A stretch of 64,000 bases of DNA, from assembly GCF_902464545.1 (NCBI RefSeq), contig NZ_CABQJR010000004.1:1-64000 (forward strand), in the 5' to 3' direction. Each line of letters begins with the position of its first letter. Position 1 is the stretch's first letter. The position numbers and the translations under genes are program-made. Under the pieces are notes generated by a model. The model saw only the letters and a list, made by a program, of their open reading frames with translations. It had not been told where the DNA came from and did no database searches. This DNA comes from an uncultured Senegalimassilia sp. GTDB lineage: Bacteria > Actinomycetota > Coriobacteriia > Coriobacteriales > Eggerthellaceae. Positions 25,625 through 33,310 of the stretch are shown here, piece by piece.

Positions 25625-26253
25625 GCATCAACCGAGTGAACATCACGGGCAACCTGACGCGAGACCCCGAGCTTCGCAGCACGGCGGGCGGCATGGCGGT
25701 TCTCGGTTTCGGCGTTGCGGTCAACGACCGCCGAAAGAACCAGCAGACGGGCCAGTGGGAGGATTACCCGAACTTCGTCGACTGCACGATGTTCGGCAAC
25801 CGCGCCGAGGCCCTGAGCCGCATCCTGCGCAAGGGCATGAAGGTGGCCATCGAGGGCAAGCTGCGCTACAGCTCATGGGAAGACAAGAACGGCGGCGGCA
25901 GGCGCTCGAAAATCGAGATTATCCCCGACGAGGTGGAGCTGCTGAGCCAGAACGCCAACGCCCAGCAGCCGCAGCAGTACGCGCCGCAGGGCTACCAGCC
26001 GCAGGTCTATGCGCCCCAGCAGGCACCGCAGCAGGCCTACCAGCCGCAGCCCGCCCCGCAGCAAGTGCCCCAGCAGTGGAACGCCCAGCAGGCGTACCAG
26101 AACCCGCCCGCAGCCCCGCAGCCGCGCCAGCAGGCACCAGCGCCCGCGCCGCAGGCCTACGCGCCCCAGCAGGCACCGCAGGCTCTGCAGCAAGCGCCCC
26201 AGCAGCCCGTGCAGCAGTCGATGGACGTGTACGACGAGGACATCCCCTTTTAG
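25621..26253 (+). CDS. ssb: Single-stranded DNA-binding protein with long Gln/Pro linker
   Basis: 210 aa from GTG 25621. OB-fold: INRVNITGNLTRDPELRSTA and NFVDCTMFGNRAEALSRIL. The 85-residue linker is built from near-repeats of YAPQQAPQQ type. The acidic tip DEDIPF is the usual partner-docking tail. It protects single strands in phage replication and recombination. Confidence 0.95.
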   Translation: MSINRVNITGNLTRDPELRSTAGGMAVLGFGVAVNDRRKNQQTGQWEDYPNFVDCTMFGNRAEALSRILRKGMKVAIEGKLRYSSWEDKNGGGRRSKIEIIPDEVELLSQNANAQQPQQYAPQGYQPQVYAPQQAPQQAYQPQPAPQQVPQQWNAQQAYQNPPAAPQPRQQAPAPAPQAYAPQQAPQALQQAPQQPVQQSMDVYDEDIPF

Positions 26254-26266
26254 GGGTGACGGCGGC

Positions 26267-26917
26267 GTGCAAGTCCTGGACTCGCTCATAGACGGGCCGC
26301 TGAGGCTTCGCAACCGCAGGGAGGGCGACGAGCTTATCGGCATGATCGTCCGCTACCTGCGCACGGGCGAGGAGCCAGAGCCGCGCACGGACACCCAGGA
26401 AGCCGTGCTGACGGCAATACGGCCCGTCATGGAAACCTCCCGCTCGCGCATCGTGGCGGGAGGCAACGGCGGCAAATCATCAAGCAACGATGTAAGCAAA
26501 GCCGAAAGCAAACGGCCAAGCAAACCGTTAAGCAAAAGCGGAAGCAAAACGGCAAGCAAATCATCAAGCAACGATGCAAGCAAAGCCGAAAGCAAACGGC
26601 CAAGCGAAGAGGAAGAGGAAGTAGGAAGAGGAATTAAGGAAGAGGAGAGAGGGAGCAAGGCGCGTTTCCGCGCCCCCTCTCCCGAAGAGGTCGACGAGTA
26701 CGCCCGAAGCTACGCGGAGGGCAAGGGCCTCGACCTCGCCTCGACCGACTTCGACCCGGAGCGCTTTGTCGACTTCTACGCCCAGAAGGGCTGGATGGTC
26801 GGAAAGGCGAAGATGAAGGACTGGAAGGCCTCGGTGCGCATCTGGGTGCGCTCCTCGAAGCCAAAAAACGGCATGGCAAAGGAGGTGCCAGACGATGGAT
26901 TTTCGGCCTACGACTGA
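26267..26917 (+). CDS. Probable phage replication organiser (DUF6291/DnaD-like)
   Basis: 216 aa from GTG 26267. The N-terminal helix pair (DGPLRLRNRREGDELIGMIV) and the C-terminal domain with FVDFYAQKGWMVGKAKMKDW then WKASVRIWV resemble replisome organisers that precede DnaC-type loaders. Between them is a Lys/Ser linker coded by a direct repeat of much lower GC. Next to a loader gene, this is the likely initiator; its repeat may be the origin. Confidence 0.7.
   Translation: MQVLDSLIDGPLRLRNRREGDELIGMIVRYLRTGEEPEPRTDTQEAVLTAIRPVMETSRSRIVAGGNGGKSSSNDVSKAESKRPSKPLSKSGSKTASKSSSNDASKAESKRPSEEEEEVGRGIKEEERGSKARFRAPSPEEVDEYARSYAEGKGLDLASTDFDPERFVDFYAQKGWMVGKAKMKDWKASVRIWVRSSKPKNGMAKEVPDDGFSAYD
26472..26606 (+). 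repeat. Direct repeats inside the replication gene, possible origin
   Basis: A unit of about 51 bp (starts GCAAATCATCAAGCAACGAT) occurs at 26472-26522 and 26556-26606 with one mismatch. Both copies and the spacer are made of short AAGCAAA / AAGCGGA steps. This AT-rich block stands out from its high-GC surroundings, as iteron-type phage origins do. Confidence 0.6.
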
Positions 26918-27608
26918 GTGCCCGCACTGCGGCGCGACCCTCAAGGCCCGCACCACGCGGCTCGCTGGGCGGACGCTGTTCTGCGGCTACGAGCAGTGCG
27001 GCTGCGCAGGCGCCGAGGCCGAGCGCGAGAAGGAGCGCCAGGCCGAGGCCGAGGCGGCTCGCAAGGCTGCGCTCGACAGAGCCATGCACGACTGGAAGCG
27101 GGCGGGCGTGCCCGATCGCTACGTGAGCCTCGACCACCCCTTGGCCGCCGAGATCGCCGAGTGTATGAAGCGCGGCCAGTGGGTGTACCTCTGGGGAGAC
27201 GTCGGAACTCACAAGACCACCTGCGCCGCAGCCGTGGCGAAGCGCCTGGCCGGCGGCAAGCGGTCGGTGCTCATGGCACCGATGTACCGCATCCTCGACG
27301 AGATCCAGCGCAGCTTCCACGACGGCGGCGACCCGCTCAAGCGCTACGCCGAGGTGCGCTACCTGATCGTGGACGACCTGGGCAAGCGCAGGCCAACGGG
27401 CTTCGTGCTCGACAGCCTTTTCAGCTTGATCGACCAGCGCTACTCCGCGATGCTGCCCACGCTGGTGACAACGCAGTACAAGCCGAGCGACCTCGTGCGC
27501 AGGCTTGCCGAGCAGGGAGACCCCGATACCGCGAAAGCAATAGTGTCGCGGCTGAGGGGCGGCGCGAGGGTCGAGCACTTCGATGGCCCGGACGGGAGGC
27601 TGCAATGA
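26895..27608 (+). CDS. dnaC: DnaC-like helicase loader ATPase
   Basis: 237 aa. An N-terminal Zn-finger (CPHCGATLKARTTRLAGRTL, then CGYEQCGC) precedes an AAA+ ATPase with Walker A GDVGTHKTT (His where Gly or Ser is common), Walker B YLIVDDLG and sensor TLVTTQYKPSDL. It should load the host replicative helicase at the phage origin. It starts inside the end of the organiser gene. Confidence 0.88.
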   Translation: MDFRPTTECPHCGATLKARTTRLAGRTLFCGYEQCGCAGAEAEREKERQAEAEAARKAALDRAMHDWKRAGVPDRYVSLDHPLAAEIAECMKRGQWVYLWGDVGTHKTTCAAAVAKRLAGGKRSVLMAPMYRILDEIQRSFHDGGDPLKRYAEVRYLIVDDLGKRRPTGFVLDSLFSLIDQRYSAMLPTLVTTQYKPSDLVRRLAEQGDPDTAKAIVSRLRGGARVEHFDGPDGRLQ

Positions 27609-28060
27609 TTCTCGATGCGGGGGTGCTTCGCGGCTACCCCAAGGAGCGAGCCGAGCTTTACGGCAAGCCTCACCTGGGGGCGCACTACACCCACGGAAAG
27701 GCCTACGAGGCGCTTTCGCCCCGATGCTGCGTCTGCGGCAGACGCGCCGGAAGCGTGCACCACGTGGCGCACCGGTCTTGGGGCGAGACGTTCCGCCTGG
27801 TCACGCCGTGCGGCGCCTGGGACTTGCGAAGCCCGCTGTTCTGCCTCTGCGGCAGCGGCACCACCGGGTGCCACGACAAGTTCCACGGCGGGGCGCGGCT
27901 CAAGGCCGAGTGGCGCTGGCGGCATCCTGTCTACGAGGAGGCCTGGTGGACGGGCCAGCTGTTGCAGGTCTACGAGCCGCACAGCCCTGGCCTCTACGAA
28001 TACGGATATTGGCTGATCACAGACCGTGACGGCAACGAGATGATACGAGAAGGGATGTAG
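27605..28060 (+). CDS. HNH-like zinc protein, early region
   Basis: 151 aa. CCVCGRRAGSVHHVAHRSWG and CLCGSGTTGCHDKFHGG look like a zinc-bound HNH/McrA-type fold, and VYEEAWWTGQLLQVYEPHSP follows. It could be a nuclease for replication or packaging. Starts in the loader stop (ATGA). Confidence 0.65.
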   Translation: MILDAGVLRGYPKERAELYGKPHLGAHYTHGKAYEALSPRCCVCGRRAGSVHHVAHRSWGETFRLVTPCGAWDLRSPLFCLCGSGTTGCHDKFHGGARLKAEWRWRHPVYEEAWWTGQLLQVYEPHSPGLYEYGYWLITDRDGNEMIREGM

Positions 28061-28063
28061 CCC

Positions 28064-28459
28064 ATGGAGATCAAGACATGCGAGCAGTACGTGCTCGACC
28101 AGCTCAAGTGCGCGGAGAACGAGGTATACAGCCTGCGCGCCGCAATCGACGAATGGAAGGCGCGTTGCGCAAAGCTCGAAGCCGAGCTCAAGGCACGCGA
28201 CGAGCGCGAAACCTCGAAGGTCGAACAGGCGATCCGCAAGACGGGCCGCTCCATGCTCTACCGCGACGGCACCGGCTACCGAACCAGCGTCAGCAGCGGC
28301 GGCAGCCTTATCCCGTTCGAGGACTGGTGCATGGAGCACGTTGGCTACTCAAGCCAGCACTACGGGATGACCAAGACCGAGTTCATCGCCTACTTCGAGC
28401 CAGAGTTCCGCGCCGAGTACGACGAGCTGGCCGAAGAGTGGAAGGCGGAGCAGGAATGA
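28064..28459 (+). CDS. Hypothetical coiled-coil phage protein
   Basis: 131 aa. An N-terminal coiled coil (CAENEVYSLRAAIDEWKARC) is followed by a small C-terminal domain (WCMEHVGYSSQHYGMTKTEF). No family recognised. Confidence 0.55.
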   Translation: MEIKTCEQYVLDQLKCAENEVYSLRAAIDEWKARCAKLEAELKARDERETSKVEQAIRKTGRSMLYRDGTGYRTSVSSGGSLIPFEDWCMEHVGYSSQHYGMTKTEFIAYFEPEFRAEYDELAEEWKAEQE

Positions 28460-28671
28460 TCGGGATCTACGAGCGCTCGCTTTGTCAGAGCTACGCCGGC
28501 GCCTACAGGGCTGGTATCAAGATCAGCGAGGCCGAGACGCGCGAGGACGCGCTGAAGCAGGTCGAGGCCATGACCGAGGACAGCTACCAGTGCTTCGCCG
28601 TCGACGATGACGGCACGTGCATCGACCTGACGGGCACGTTCCCCGGATGCCTCGCGGGGATGGTGAAATGA
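28456..28671 (+). CDS. Small hypothetical phage protein
   Basis: 71 aa, starts in the previous stop codon (ATGA) and ends in the next start. Mixed alpha/beta (EAETREDALKQVEAMTEDSY). Unknown. Confidence 0.5.
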   Translation: MIGIYERSLCQSYAGAYRAGIKISEAETREDALKQVEAMTEDSYQCFAVDDDGTCIDLTGTFPGCLAGMVK

Positions 28672-28904
28672 GCTGCGAGTACTGCGAGGAAGAGCGAAAC
28701 CTGTTCGCAAGTGCCGAAGGCCGCGCGTGCGACATCGACGAGGTTGCGGTTGGGCGCTTGTGCTTCTTGAGCAAAGACAAGCAGCCCAAGGAGTCGTATG
28801 CGATCGTCGTTACGTTTGACAACGACGACTATTGCTACACGAAGGACATCAGCTACTGCCCGATGTGCGGCGCGAAGCTGGGCGGTGATGCGAATGGCGC
28901 GTAA
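28668..28904 (+). CDS. Small zinc-ribbon phage protein
   Basis: 78 aa. CEYCEEERNL at the start and YCPMCGAKLG at the end form a two-part Zn-ribbon, common in small phage early proteins. Overlaps the previous gene by ATGA. Confidence 0.6.
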   Translation: MSCEYCEEERNLFASAEGRACDIDEVAVGRLCFLSKDKQPKESYAIVVTFDNDDYCYTKDISYCPMCGAKLGGDANGA

Positions 28905-28940
28905 CGCATACGGCGGCTACTGCCGAGAGGAGGGAGACCG

Positions 28941-29294
28941 TTGGCAACCGAGATTAACCCGCTGATCATCCCGTTCGACAGCCTGCTGGTAACGAGGAGC
29001 AAGCGGGAGTACCGCGAGACCGTGCGCGGCTGGGGCGAGGAGCCATTCGAGCTTGAGGGCATTGACGGCGTGACCACGGCGGTGCGCGGCAAGGGCTGCG
29101 TTATCTGGATCAGTAAGAAAATCAAGGGGCATGACCTCTACGGGCTCGCCGCGCACGAGGCGACGCACGCCGCCTGCGACATGCTCGGCATGATCGGCGA
29201 GGACGAGCCCGCCTCCGAGGAGCTGGCCTACATGGTGCAGTCCATCACGGCGGGGATCATCATCGCCTGCGGAGGTTCCGATGGCGACGATTAA
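28941..29294 (+). CDS. Minimal zincin-like metallopeptidase
   Basis: 117 aa from TTG 28941, with GAGGAGGG before it. AAHEATHAACDMLGMIGEDE has the HExxH zinc motif, and EELAYMVQSITAG gives a downstream Glu helix, so a small gluzincin-like fold is likely. Substrate unknown. The start codon is unusual but its ribosome site is strong. Confidence 0.65.
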   Translation: MATEINPLIIPFDSLLVTRSKREYRETVRGWGEEPFELEGIDGVTTAVRGKGCVIWISKKIKGHDLYGLAAHEATHAACDMLGMIGEDEPASEELAYMVQSITAGIIIACGGSDGDD

Positions 29295-29517
29295 GCATCC
29301 CGACACGTTCAAGTGCGACGTGTGTGGAAGAGGGATCGAACGAGCCCATTCCATCACCCTCCCCGTGAGGTGGACGACCGAGCAGAACGAAGGAAGGCCG
29401 TGCACTCCCTACGTTAAAGAAGAGACGATTGACCTCTGCGACGGGTGCTTCGAGAAGGCCGTCGTCATAGAGGCGGCGGGATGCATGGGGCGGAACAGAT
29501 ACCAATTCATTCGATAG
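29281..29517 (+). CDS. Small zinc-binding phage protein
   Basis: 78 aa. CDVCGRGIERAH and LCDGCFEKAVV supply a Cys4 site. Overlaps the metallopeptidase end by 14 bases. Confidence 0.6.
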   Translation: MATIKHPDTFKCDVCGRGIERAHSITLPVRWTTEQNEGRPCTPYVKEETIDLCDGCFEKAVVIEAAGCMGRNRYQFIR

Positions 29518-29528
29518 GAGACCGAAAG

Positions 29529-29894
29529 ATGATCGAGAAGACGAACGAGGCAGATAGCTTCGAGGAGACCGTGAAGAAGGCTATGATCTCCCAGCCCATG
29601 GCAGGCAAGACCGACGAGGAGATCGCCGCCACGCGCGACCTCGCAGTGGCGAAGCTGCGCCAGATGGGCTACGAGGTCGTGAACACTCTATTCACCGACG
29701 AGTGGTACAGCGACGAGGCCATGAAGGAGCGCGGCGTGGTGCAGGTTCCGCTGTGCTTCCTTGCGAAGTCGCTTGAGAACATGAGCCTGTGCCACGCGGC
29801 CTACTTCTGCAAGGGCTGGGAAGACGCCCGAGGCTGCAAGATCGAGCATGAAGCCGCCGAGGCCTACGGGTTGGAGGTGCTTTATGGAGACTAG
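29529..29894 (+). CDS. DUF4406-like (nucleoside deoxyribosyltransferase fold) protein
   Basis: 121 aa from ATG 29529. KKAMISQPMAGKTDEEIAAT at the N-terminus and KGWEDARGCKIEHEAAEAYG near the end match DUF4406, a family with the nucleoside 2-deoxyribosyltransferase fold found in phages. The activity is unproven; a nucleotide-related role is inferred from the fold. Confidence 0.8.
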   Translation: MIEKTNEADSFEETVKKAMISQPMAGKTDEEIAATRDLAVAKLRQMGYEVVNTLFTDEWYSDEAMKERGVVQVPLCFLAKSLENMSLCHAAYFCKGWEDARGCKIEHEAAEAYGLEVLYGD

Positions 29895-30111
29895 TTTGAC
29901 GCCCGACGAATTGTCCCGCGTAGCCTCGGCCTTAAAAGACGCAATCGCCTCTATCGCGGATGCTTTCACGAAAATCTTGCGCAAGGCCATCCGATGTTTC
30001 CGAAAGCTGGCGAAGCAGCTTGACCAGAAATGGCAGCGCCGAAATCGACGCGCCATCGCTCGGTCGCGCCGCAACAACCTGTATTTGAAGAGCGTTGGGA
30101 GGTGTCGGTAA
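29884..30111 (+). CDS. Small basic hypothetical phage protein
   Basis: 75 aa. An amphipathic N-terminal half (TPDELSRVASALKDAIASIA) and a very basic C-terminal half (QKWQRRNRRAIARSRRNNLY). May bind nucleic acid. Stop and next start share TAATG. Confidence 0.5.
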   Translation: METSLTPDELSRVASALKDAIASIADAFTKILRKAIRCFRKLAKQLDQKWQRRNRRAIARSRRNNLYLKSVGRCR

Positions 30112-30740
30112 TGATTGACGACGCAACTCGTCACGACGTTGCTAAGCAGTTGGAGCACGACGCCGTTTACCGCGACGGTTCAACGCTTGGCGAATGGTGG
30201 GCGCGCCTTCAGTCAGTCGCATGCGGCTGCGACGACTTCCCCGATCCGCGCTCCCTTTTCATGAGACTTGCCGGGCTAATTGAGCCAAACCCCATCGACG
30301 GCAGCACGTCTGACGGCTACCACACCTTCAACGAGCTTTACCATCACCGCGCCGTCCTCTTCTCCGTTATCGTTGCGGCCTTTCCCGACAAGGCTTGGAA
30401 AGCGAAGGCGCACAGCGACGGCACCATGTATGGCGGCATGTTCATCGTCGGCATCAACACGCCAGACGGCCAGGCCACCTATCACTACGACATCGAGCCG
30501 TACTGGGGTATGTTCCGCTGCAAGGAGCTTGACCGAGCGCCAGAGTGGGACGGCCACACGCCAGAGCAAGCTATTGAGCGCATAGGCAAGTTGACCGGCC
30601 TTATCGACCGCGCGACCACGCACCTTGTCCTCGATGAAGACGGCCGCACGTGTTGCGCAAAATGCGGATGCGACTACCTATGCATGAGCAGCGCGACGTA
30701 TTGTCCAGATTGCGGCGCGAAGGTCGCCAAGAATGGCTAG
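30111..30740 (+). CDS. WDGYTP-type phage protein with zinc ribbon
   Basis: 209 aa. The segment YHTFNELYHHRAVLFSVIVA, then SDGTMYGGMFIVGINTPDGQ and YHYDIEPYWGMF, is shared by many phage proteins, and EWDGHTPEQAIERI follows. The C-terminus is a Zn-ribbon (CCAKCGCDYL, YCPDCGAKV). No proven function; usually coded in early or moron regions. Confidence 0.7.
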   Translation: MIDDATRHDVAKQLEHDAVYRDGSTLGEWWARLQSVACGCDDFPDPRSLFMRLAGLIEPNPIDGSTSDGYHTFNELYHHRAVLFSVIVAAFPDKAWKAKAHSDGTMYGGMFIVGINTPDGQATYHYDIEPYWGMFRCKELDRAPEWDGHTPEQAIERIGKLTGLIDRATTHLVLDEDGRTCCAKCGCDYLCMSSATYCPDCGAKVAKNG

Positions 30741-31155
30741 AGGCATGACGAAGCGGTTTACCGAAAGCGAGCTGCGCGAGAGGCGAAACCGCCAATGGTG
30801 GGAATCCCGCGCCCGCTGCGGCTATGCGACCGTCTGCCCTCTGTGTGGCGGGTACACACTCTCGAAAACCGGCTATCACGCGGGCTGTGCCAAGAAGGCA
30901 GGGATCAAGATTCCAAGGCAGCGAATGAAGCGGGCTGTATTGATCGCCAAAGAGCGTCAGAAGATCCCCGTTGCCCAGATGGCTGGCCCGGTGGGCGCCG
31001 TTGTCCGTGACGACGGCGTGCGATTCGAGTCGGCTGGCGCGGCCGCGCTCGCGACATACGGGTATTGCGGCAGCCAGAACATCGTGAGGGCCGTCAGAAC
31101 GGGATGCAAGGCCGGAGGCCACAACTGGAAGCGAGCCGACGAGGAGGATAAATGA
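30733..31155 (+). CDS. Hypothetical phage protein with NUMOD-like C-terminus
   Basis: 140 aa. An N-terminal Zn-finger (CPLCGGYTLSKTGYHAGC) precedes a basic linker and RFESAGAAALATYGYCGSQN, a pattern like NUMOD1 DNA-binding modules of homing nucleases. No nuclease domain is visible. Confidence 0.55.
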   Translation: MARGMTKRFTESELRERRNRQWWESRARCGYATVCPLCGGYTLSKTGYHAGCAKKAGIKIPRQRMKRAVLIAKERQKIPVAQMAGPVGAVVRDDGVRFESAGAAALATYGYCGSQNIVRAVRTGCKAGGHNWKRADEEDK

Positions 31156-31385
31156 CCGATCAATACGTGTTCAACCCCGACATACACGACGAGTGGAAGC
31201 CGCCCGCGCACCGCTGCGAGAACTGCGCCCACCACGAGCACGACGTTGTGCCGATCGTTCATTTCGACGTGGACGGCAACGAGGCGGGCAGCACTACCGG
31301 CACGCGCTGCTACTGCAACCACGACGGCAAGCACTTCGTGACGGGCGACAACAACCACTGCGACTACTGGGAGGAGGCGCGATGA
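31152..31385 (+). CDS. Small Cys/His-rich phage protein
   Basis: 77 aa. CENCAHHEHD and CYCNHDGKHFV, CDYW supply metal ligands. Overlaps both neighbours by four bases. Confidence 0.55.
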   Translation: MTDQYVFNPDIHDEWKPPAHRCENCAHHEHDVVPIVHFDVDGNEAGSTTGTRCYCNHDGKHFVTGDNNHCDYWEEAR

Positions 31386-31738
31386 GCTACGACATACGCC
31401 TGTGCGACCCCGTGACGCACGAGGCGCTGCAAACCGACGTGCCTCACGACATGCGTGGCGGCACCTACGCCATGGGCGGTACTACTGGCCTCTGGCTGAA
31501 CGTCACCTACAACTACGGCAAGCACTACTACCGCGTGCTCGGCGACAAGGGCATCCGCACCATCTACGGCATGACGGGCGCGGAGTCCATCCCCGTGCTC
31601 GAAGCGGCTGCGGCCAAGCTGTCCGATGAGGTTTCCGAAGATTACTGGGAAGCCACCGAGGGCAACGCCAAGCGCCCCCTATTGCAGCTGGCCGCGATGG
31701 CGCGTATCCGCCCCGACGGCGTTTGGGACGGTGACTGA
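31382..31738 (+). CDS. Hypothetical phage protein
   Basis: 118 aa. GTTGLWLNVTYNYGKHYYRV is the most conserved-looking part; proteins of this kind recur in phages of anaerobic Gram-positive hosts. No function known to me. Confidence 0.6.
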   Translation: MSYDIRLCDPVTHEALQTDVPHDMRGGTYAMGGTTGLWLNVTYNYGKHYYRVLGDKGIRTIYGMTGAESIPVLEAAAAKLSDEVSEDYWEATEGNAKRPLLQLAAMARIRPDGVWDGD

Positions 31739-31740
31739 CG

Positions 31741-31920
31741 ATGCTGGTGATAGAGAGGAATAACGTTCCAGAAAACTGCTCGACGTGCCTTTACGGAAGG
31801 TTCTACGGCTGCGCCCATACTGACCGCCAGAAGGATTGGACGTACTACCGCTTTTGGCAAGGCCTGAAGCACTGCCCGAGCTGGTGGCTCGACCAGAACC
31901 GGTTCGAGAGGGTGTGGTGA
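31741..31920 (+). CDS. Small Cys-rich phage protein
   Basis: 59 aa. CSTCLYGRFYGCAHTDRQKD, then HCPSWW, is a compact four-Cys set. It fills an otherwise empty gap in a tightly packed operon and has the same style as its neighbours. Confidence 0.55.
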   Translation: MLVIERNNVPENCSTCLYGRFYGCAHTDRQKDWTYYRFWQGLKHCPSWWLDQNRFERVW

Positions 31921-31921
31921 G

Positions 31922-32212
31922 ATGGTTGGCTACGAGCCGCCTAGTGACTGGAACCTCCCGCCGGGGTGCTTCGAGGGAGACCCGAACGCGCCGTGGAACC
32001 GTGAGGAGCCGAAAACCTGCGGGGACTGCTCGCATCTGCTGGAAGGCTGCTGCGACTACGGCATCTGCGAGTTCGAGTTCGAGGAGGCGTTCGACGAGGA
32101 GGCGGGCAAGCGCCCGCTTCCGGCATGGGAGGCCGCCTGCTGGGCGCGTGACTGGATCGTCGAGCATTACAAGGACATGCAGGAGGACACGTGCGAACGA
32201 TGCGATGGCTAG
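31922..32212 (+). CDS. Small acidic Cys-rich phage protein
   Basis: 96 aa. CGDCSHLLEGCCDYGICEFE with a final CERCDG suggests a zinc site; the rest is acidic. Unknown role. Confidence 0.55.
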   Translation: MVGYEPPSDWNLPPGCFEGDPNAPWNREEPKTCGDCSHLLEGCCDYGICEFEFEEAFDEEAGKRPLPAWEAACWARDWIVEHYKDMQEDTCERCDG

Positions 32213-32319
32213 CGGCATTATGCGCCGCGCTGCTTGTCGCGGTTGTGGCCCTTGAGCTTTATGTAATCAGAACGCTGGCGGCGGGGCTGGTGGTTCTGGC
32301 CCTGCTCGCCTGCGGGTAG
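32191..32319 (+). CDS. Tiny membrane protein
   Basis: 42 aa from GTG 32191 with AGGAGG a few bases upstream. Almost entirely hydrophobic (LAALCAALLVAVVALELYVI, then TLAAGLVVLALLACG), probably two short spans. Overlaps the end of the previous gene. Confidence 0.5.
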   Translation: MRTMRWLAALCAALLVAVVALELYVIRTLAAGLVVLALLACG

Positions 32320-32330
32320 GAGGTGGACGA

Positions 32331-32558
32331 TTGACCAACTGGGAGCGGTACTTCGGTTCGCCCGAGGCCGCGATGCGCATGGAGGTGCGCATGCTGCGCG
32401 ACGGACGGCGGTTCCGCATCGCGGTGAGCGAGTGCAACCCCTTCACCACGTGCGCGTTCGCATCGCGCCGGGTGCGTGACTTCTGCTCATGGGGCGAGTA
32501 CCTGGACTGGCTCAAGGCCGAATACGACGACGGGACCATCAGGTGGGAGGATGAATGA
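32331..32558 (+). CDS. Small hypothetical phage protein
   Basis: 75 aa from TTG 32331 (AGGAGG upstream). SPEAAMRMEVRMLRDGRRFR is helical. Stop overlaps the next start. Unknown. Confidence 0.5.
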   Translation: MTNWERYFGSPEAAMRMEVRMLRDGRRFRIAVSECNPFTTCAFASRRVRDFCSWGEYLDWLKAEYDDGTIRWEDE

Positions 32559-32671
32559 GCCGCCCAGGATGCAACCGGGGTTGCCTGCTCCTCATTGCGG
32601 CATCCCTGCTAATAGACGGATTGACGCTGTGGGCGGCGGTATCGCTGGCCCGCATGATCATTGGAGGTTGA
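32555..32671 (+). CDS. Tiny membrane protein
   Basis: 38 aa, one span (LLLIAASLLIDGLTLWAAVS) after a basic start with two Cys. Starts in the previous stop (ATGA). Confidence 0.45.
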   Translation: MSRPGCNRGCLLLIAASLLIDGLTLWAAVSLARMIIGG

Positions 32672-32672
32672 C

Positions 32673-32801
32673 ATGGGATACAAGAAGTTAATGGATGCAG
32701 CCAGTGCTGTCGTGTCCATACTCGTGATGCTCTTCCTGGTGCTACTCGTGTGCTACGGCATCGTGTGGTGCATAGGCGGGATAGTGGCGATGCTGGCATG
32801 A
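32673..32801 (+). CDS. Tiny membrane protein
   Basis: 42 aa from ATG 32673, with GGAGG upstream. One or two spans (VVSILVMLFLVLLVCYGIVW). Its stop overlaps the HNH gene start. Third tiny membrane protein in 600 bases. Confidence 0.5.
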   Translation: MGYKKLMDAASAVVSILVMLFLVLLVCYGIVWCIGGIVAMLA

Positions 32802-33088
32802 GCGGCAACCCGCGCAACCGCAACGGCAACGCAAGGCGCAAGCTGAGGGCGAGGCTGAGGGCGGAGGGAAGGCCATGCCACATATGCGGCCAGCCGATAG
32901 ACTACAGCCTGCCGAGCGGAGACCCGTGGAGCTTCGAGGTAGACGAGCTGTTGCCAGTCTCGCGCGGGGGCAACCCGCTGGACTACTCCAACGTGGACGC
33001 CGCGCACAGGATCTGCAACCAGCGGCGCGGCAACAAGATGCCGGGCGACGCCAAGCAGTACCAGATACGCCGCACGCGGCTGTTCTGA
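32798..33088 (+). CDS. HNH endonuclease, packaging-associated
   Basis: 96 aa. CHICGQPIDY, then VDELLPVSRGGNPLDYSNVD and HRICNQRRGNK, is the HNH fold seen just before terminase in many siphophages, where it takes part in cos cleavage and packaging. The first catalytic His (usually in DHI) is Glu here (DELLP). It lies one gene before terminase, after a terminator. Confidence 0.85.
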   Translation: MSGNPRNRNGNARRKLRARLRAEGRPCHICGQPIDYSLPSGDPWSFEVDELLPVSRGGNPLDYSNVDAAHRICNQRRGNKMPGDAKQYQIRRTRLF

Positions 33089-33113
33089 GGGAAACATAGC
33101 AATGCACCAATAG

Positions 33114-33149
33114 GGGCGCGGTCGTTTCGGCGGTCGCGCCCTTTCTTTT
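33114..33149 (+). terminator. Terminator ending the early operon
   Basis: Stem GGGCGCG / CGCGCCC with a 14-base loop followed by TTTCTTTT. It separates early and late genes. Confidence 0.7.
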
Positions 33150-33266
33150 GGCTCCGAGCGCCGAAGCCGCCGAAAAGAGGCGGGGCGGTCGCCCCTCCCC
33201 CGGGTCAGAAGGCCACCCCGGCCGCCTAGGGCCGATTTCCCCCCGCCCGTTCCGAACGATTTCGCT

Positions 33267-33287
33267 ATCTCACGCCGCCATTACGAT
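33267..33287 (+). promoter_or_regulatory. Candidate late promoter element, copy 1
   Basis: ATCTCACG then 7 bases then TACGAT, ending 23 bases before the terminase gene. Nearly the same element lies at 52397, also between a terminator and a new operon. No normal -35 box is present, so an activator-dependent phage promoter is a fair guess. The rest of 33150-33266 holds no gene. Confidence 0.5.
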
Positions 33288-33310
33288 TCCCCGCGAAGAA
33301 GGAGGGAATC

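Noticed and set aside
26009..26266. Upstream extension of the replication organiser
   Set aside because: It reads through the SSB linker in another frame as Arg/Pro/Ser repeats.
26472..26606. CRISPR-like array
   Set aside because: Only two direct repeats, inside a coding frame, without spacers of constant size; no cas genes in the window.
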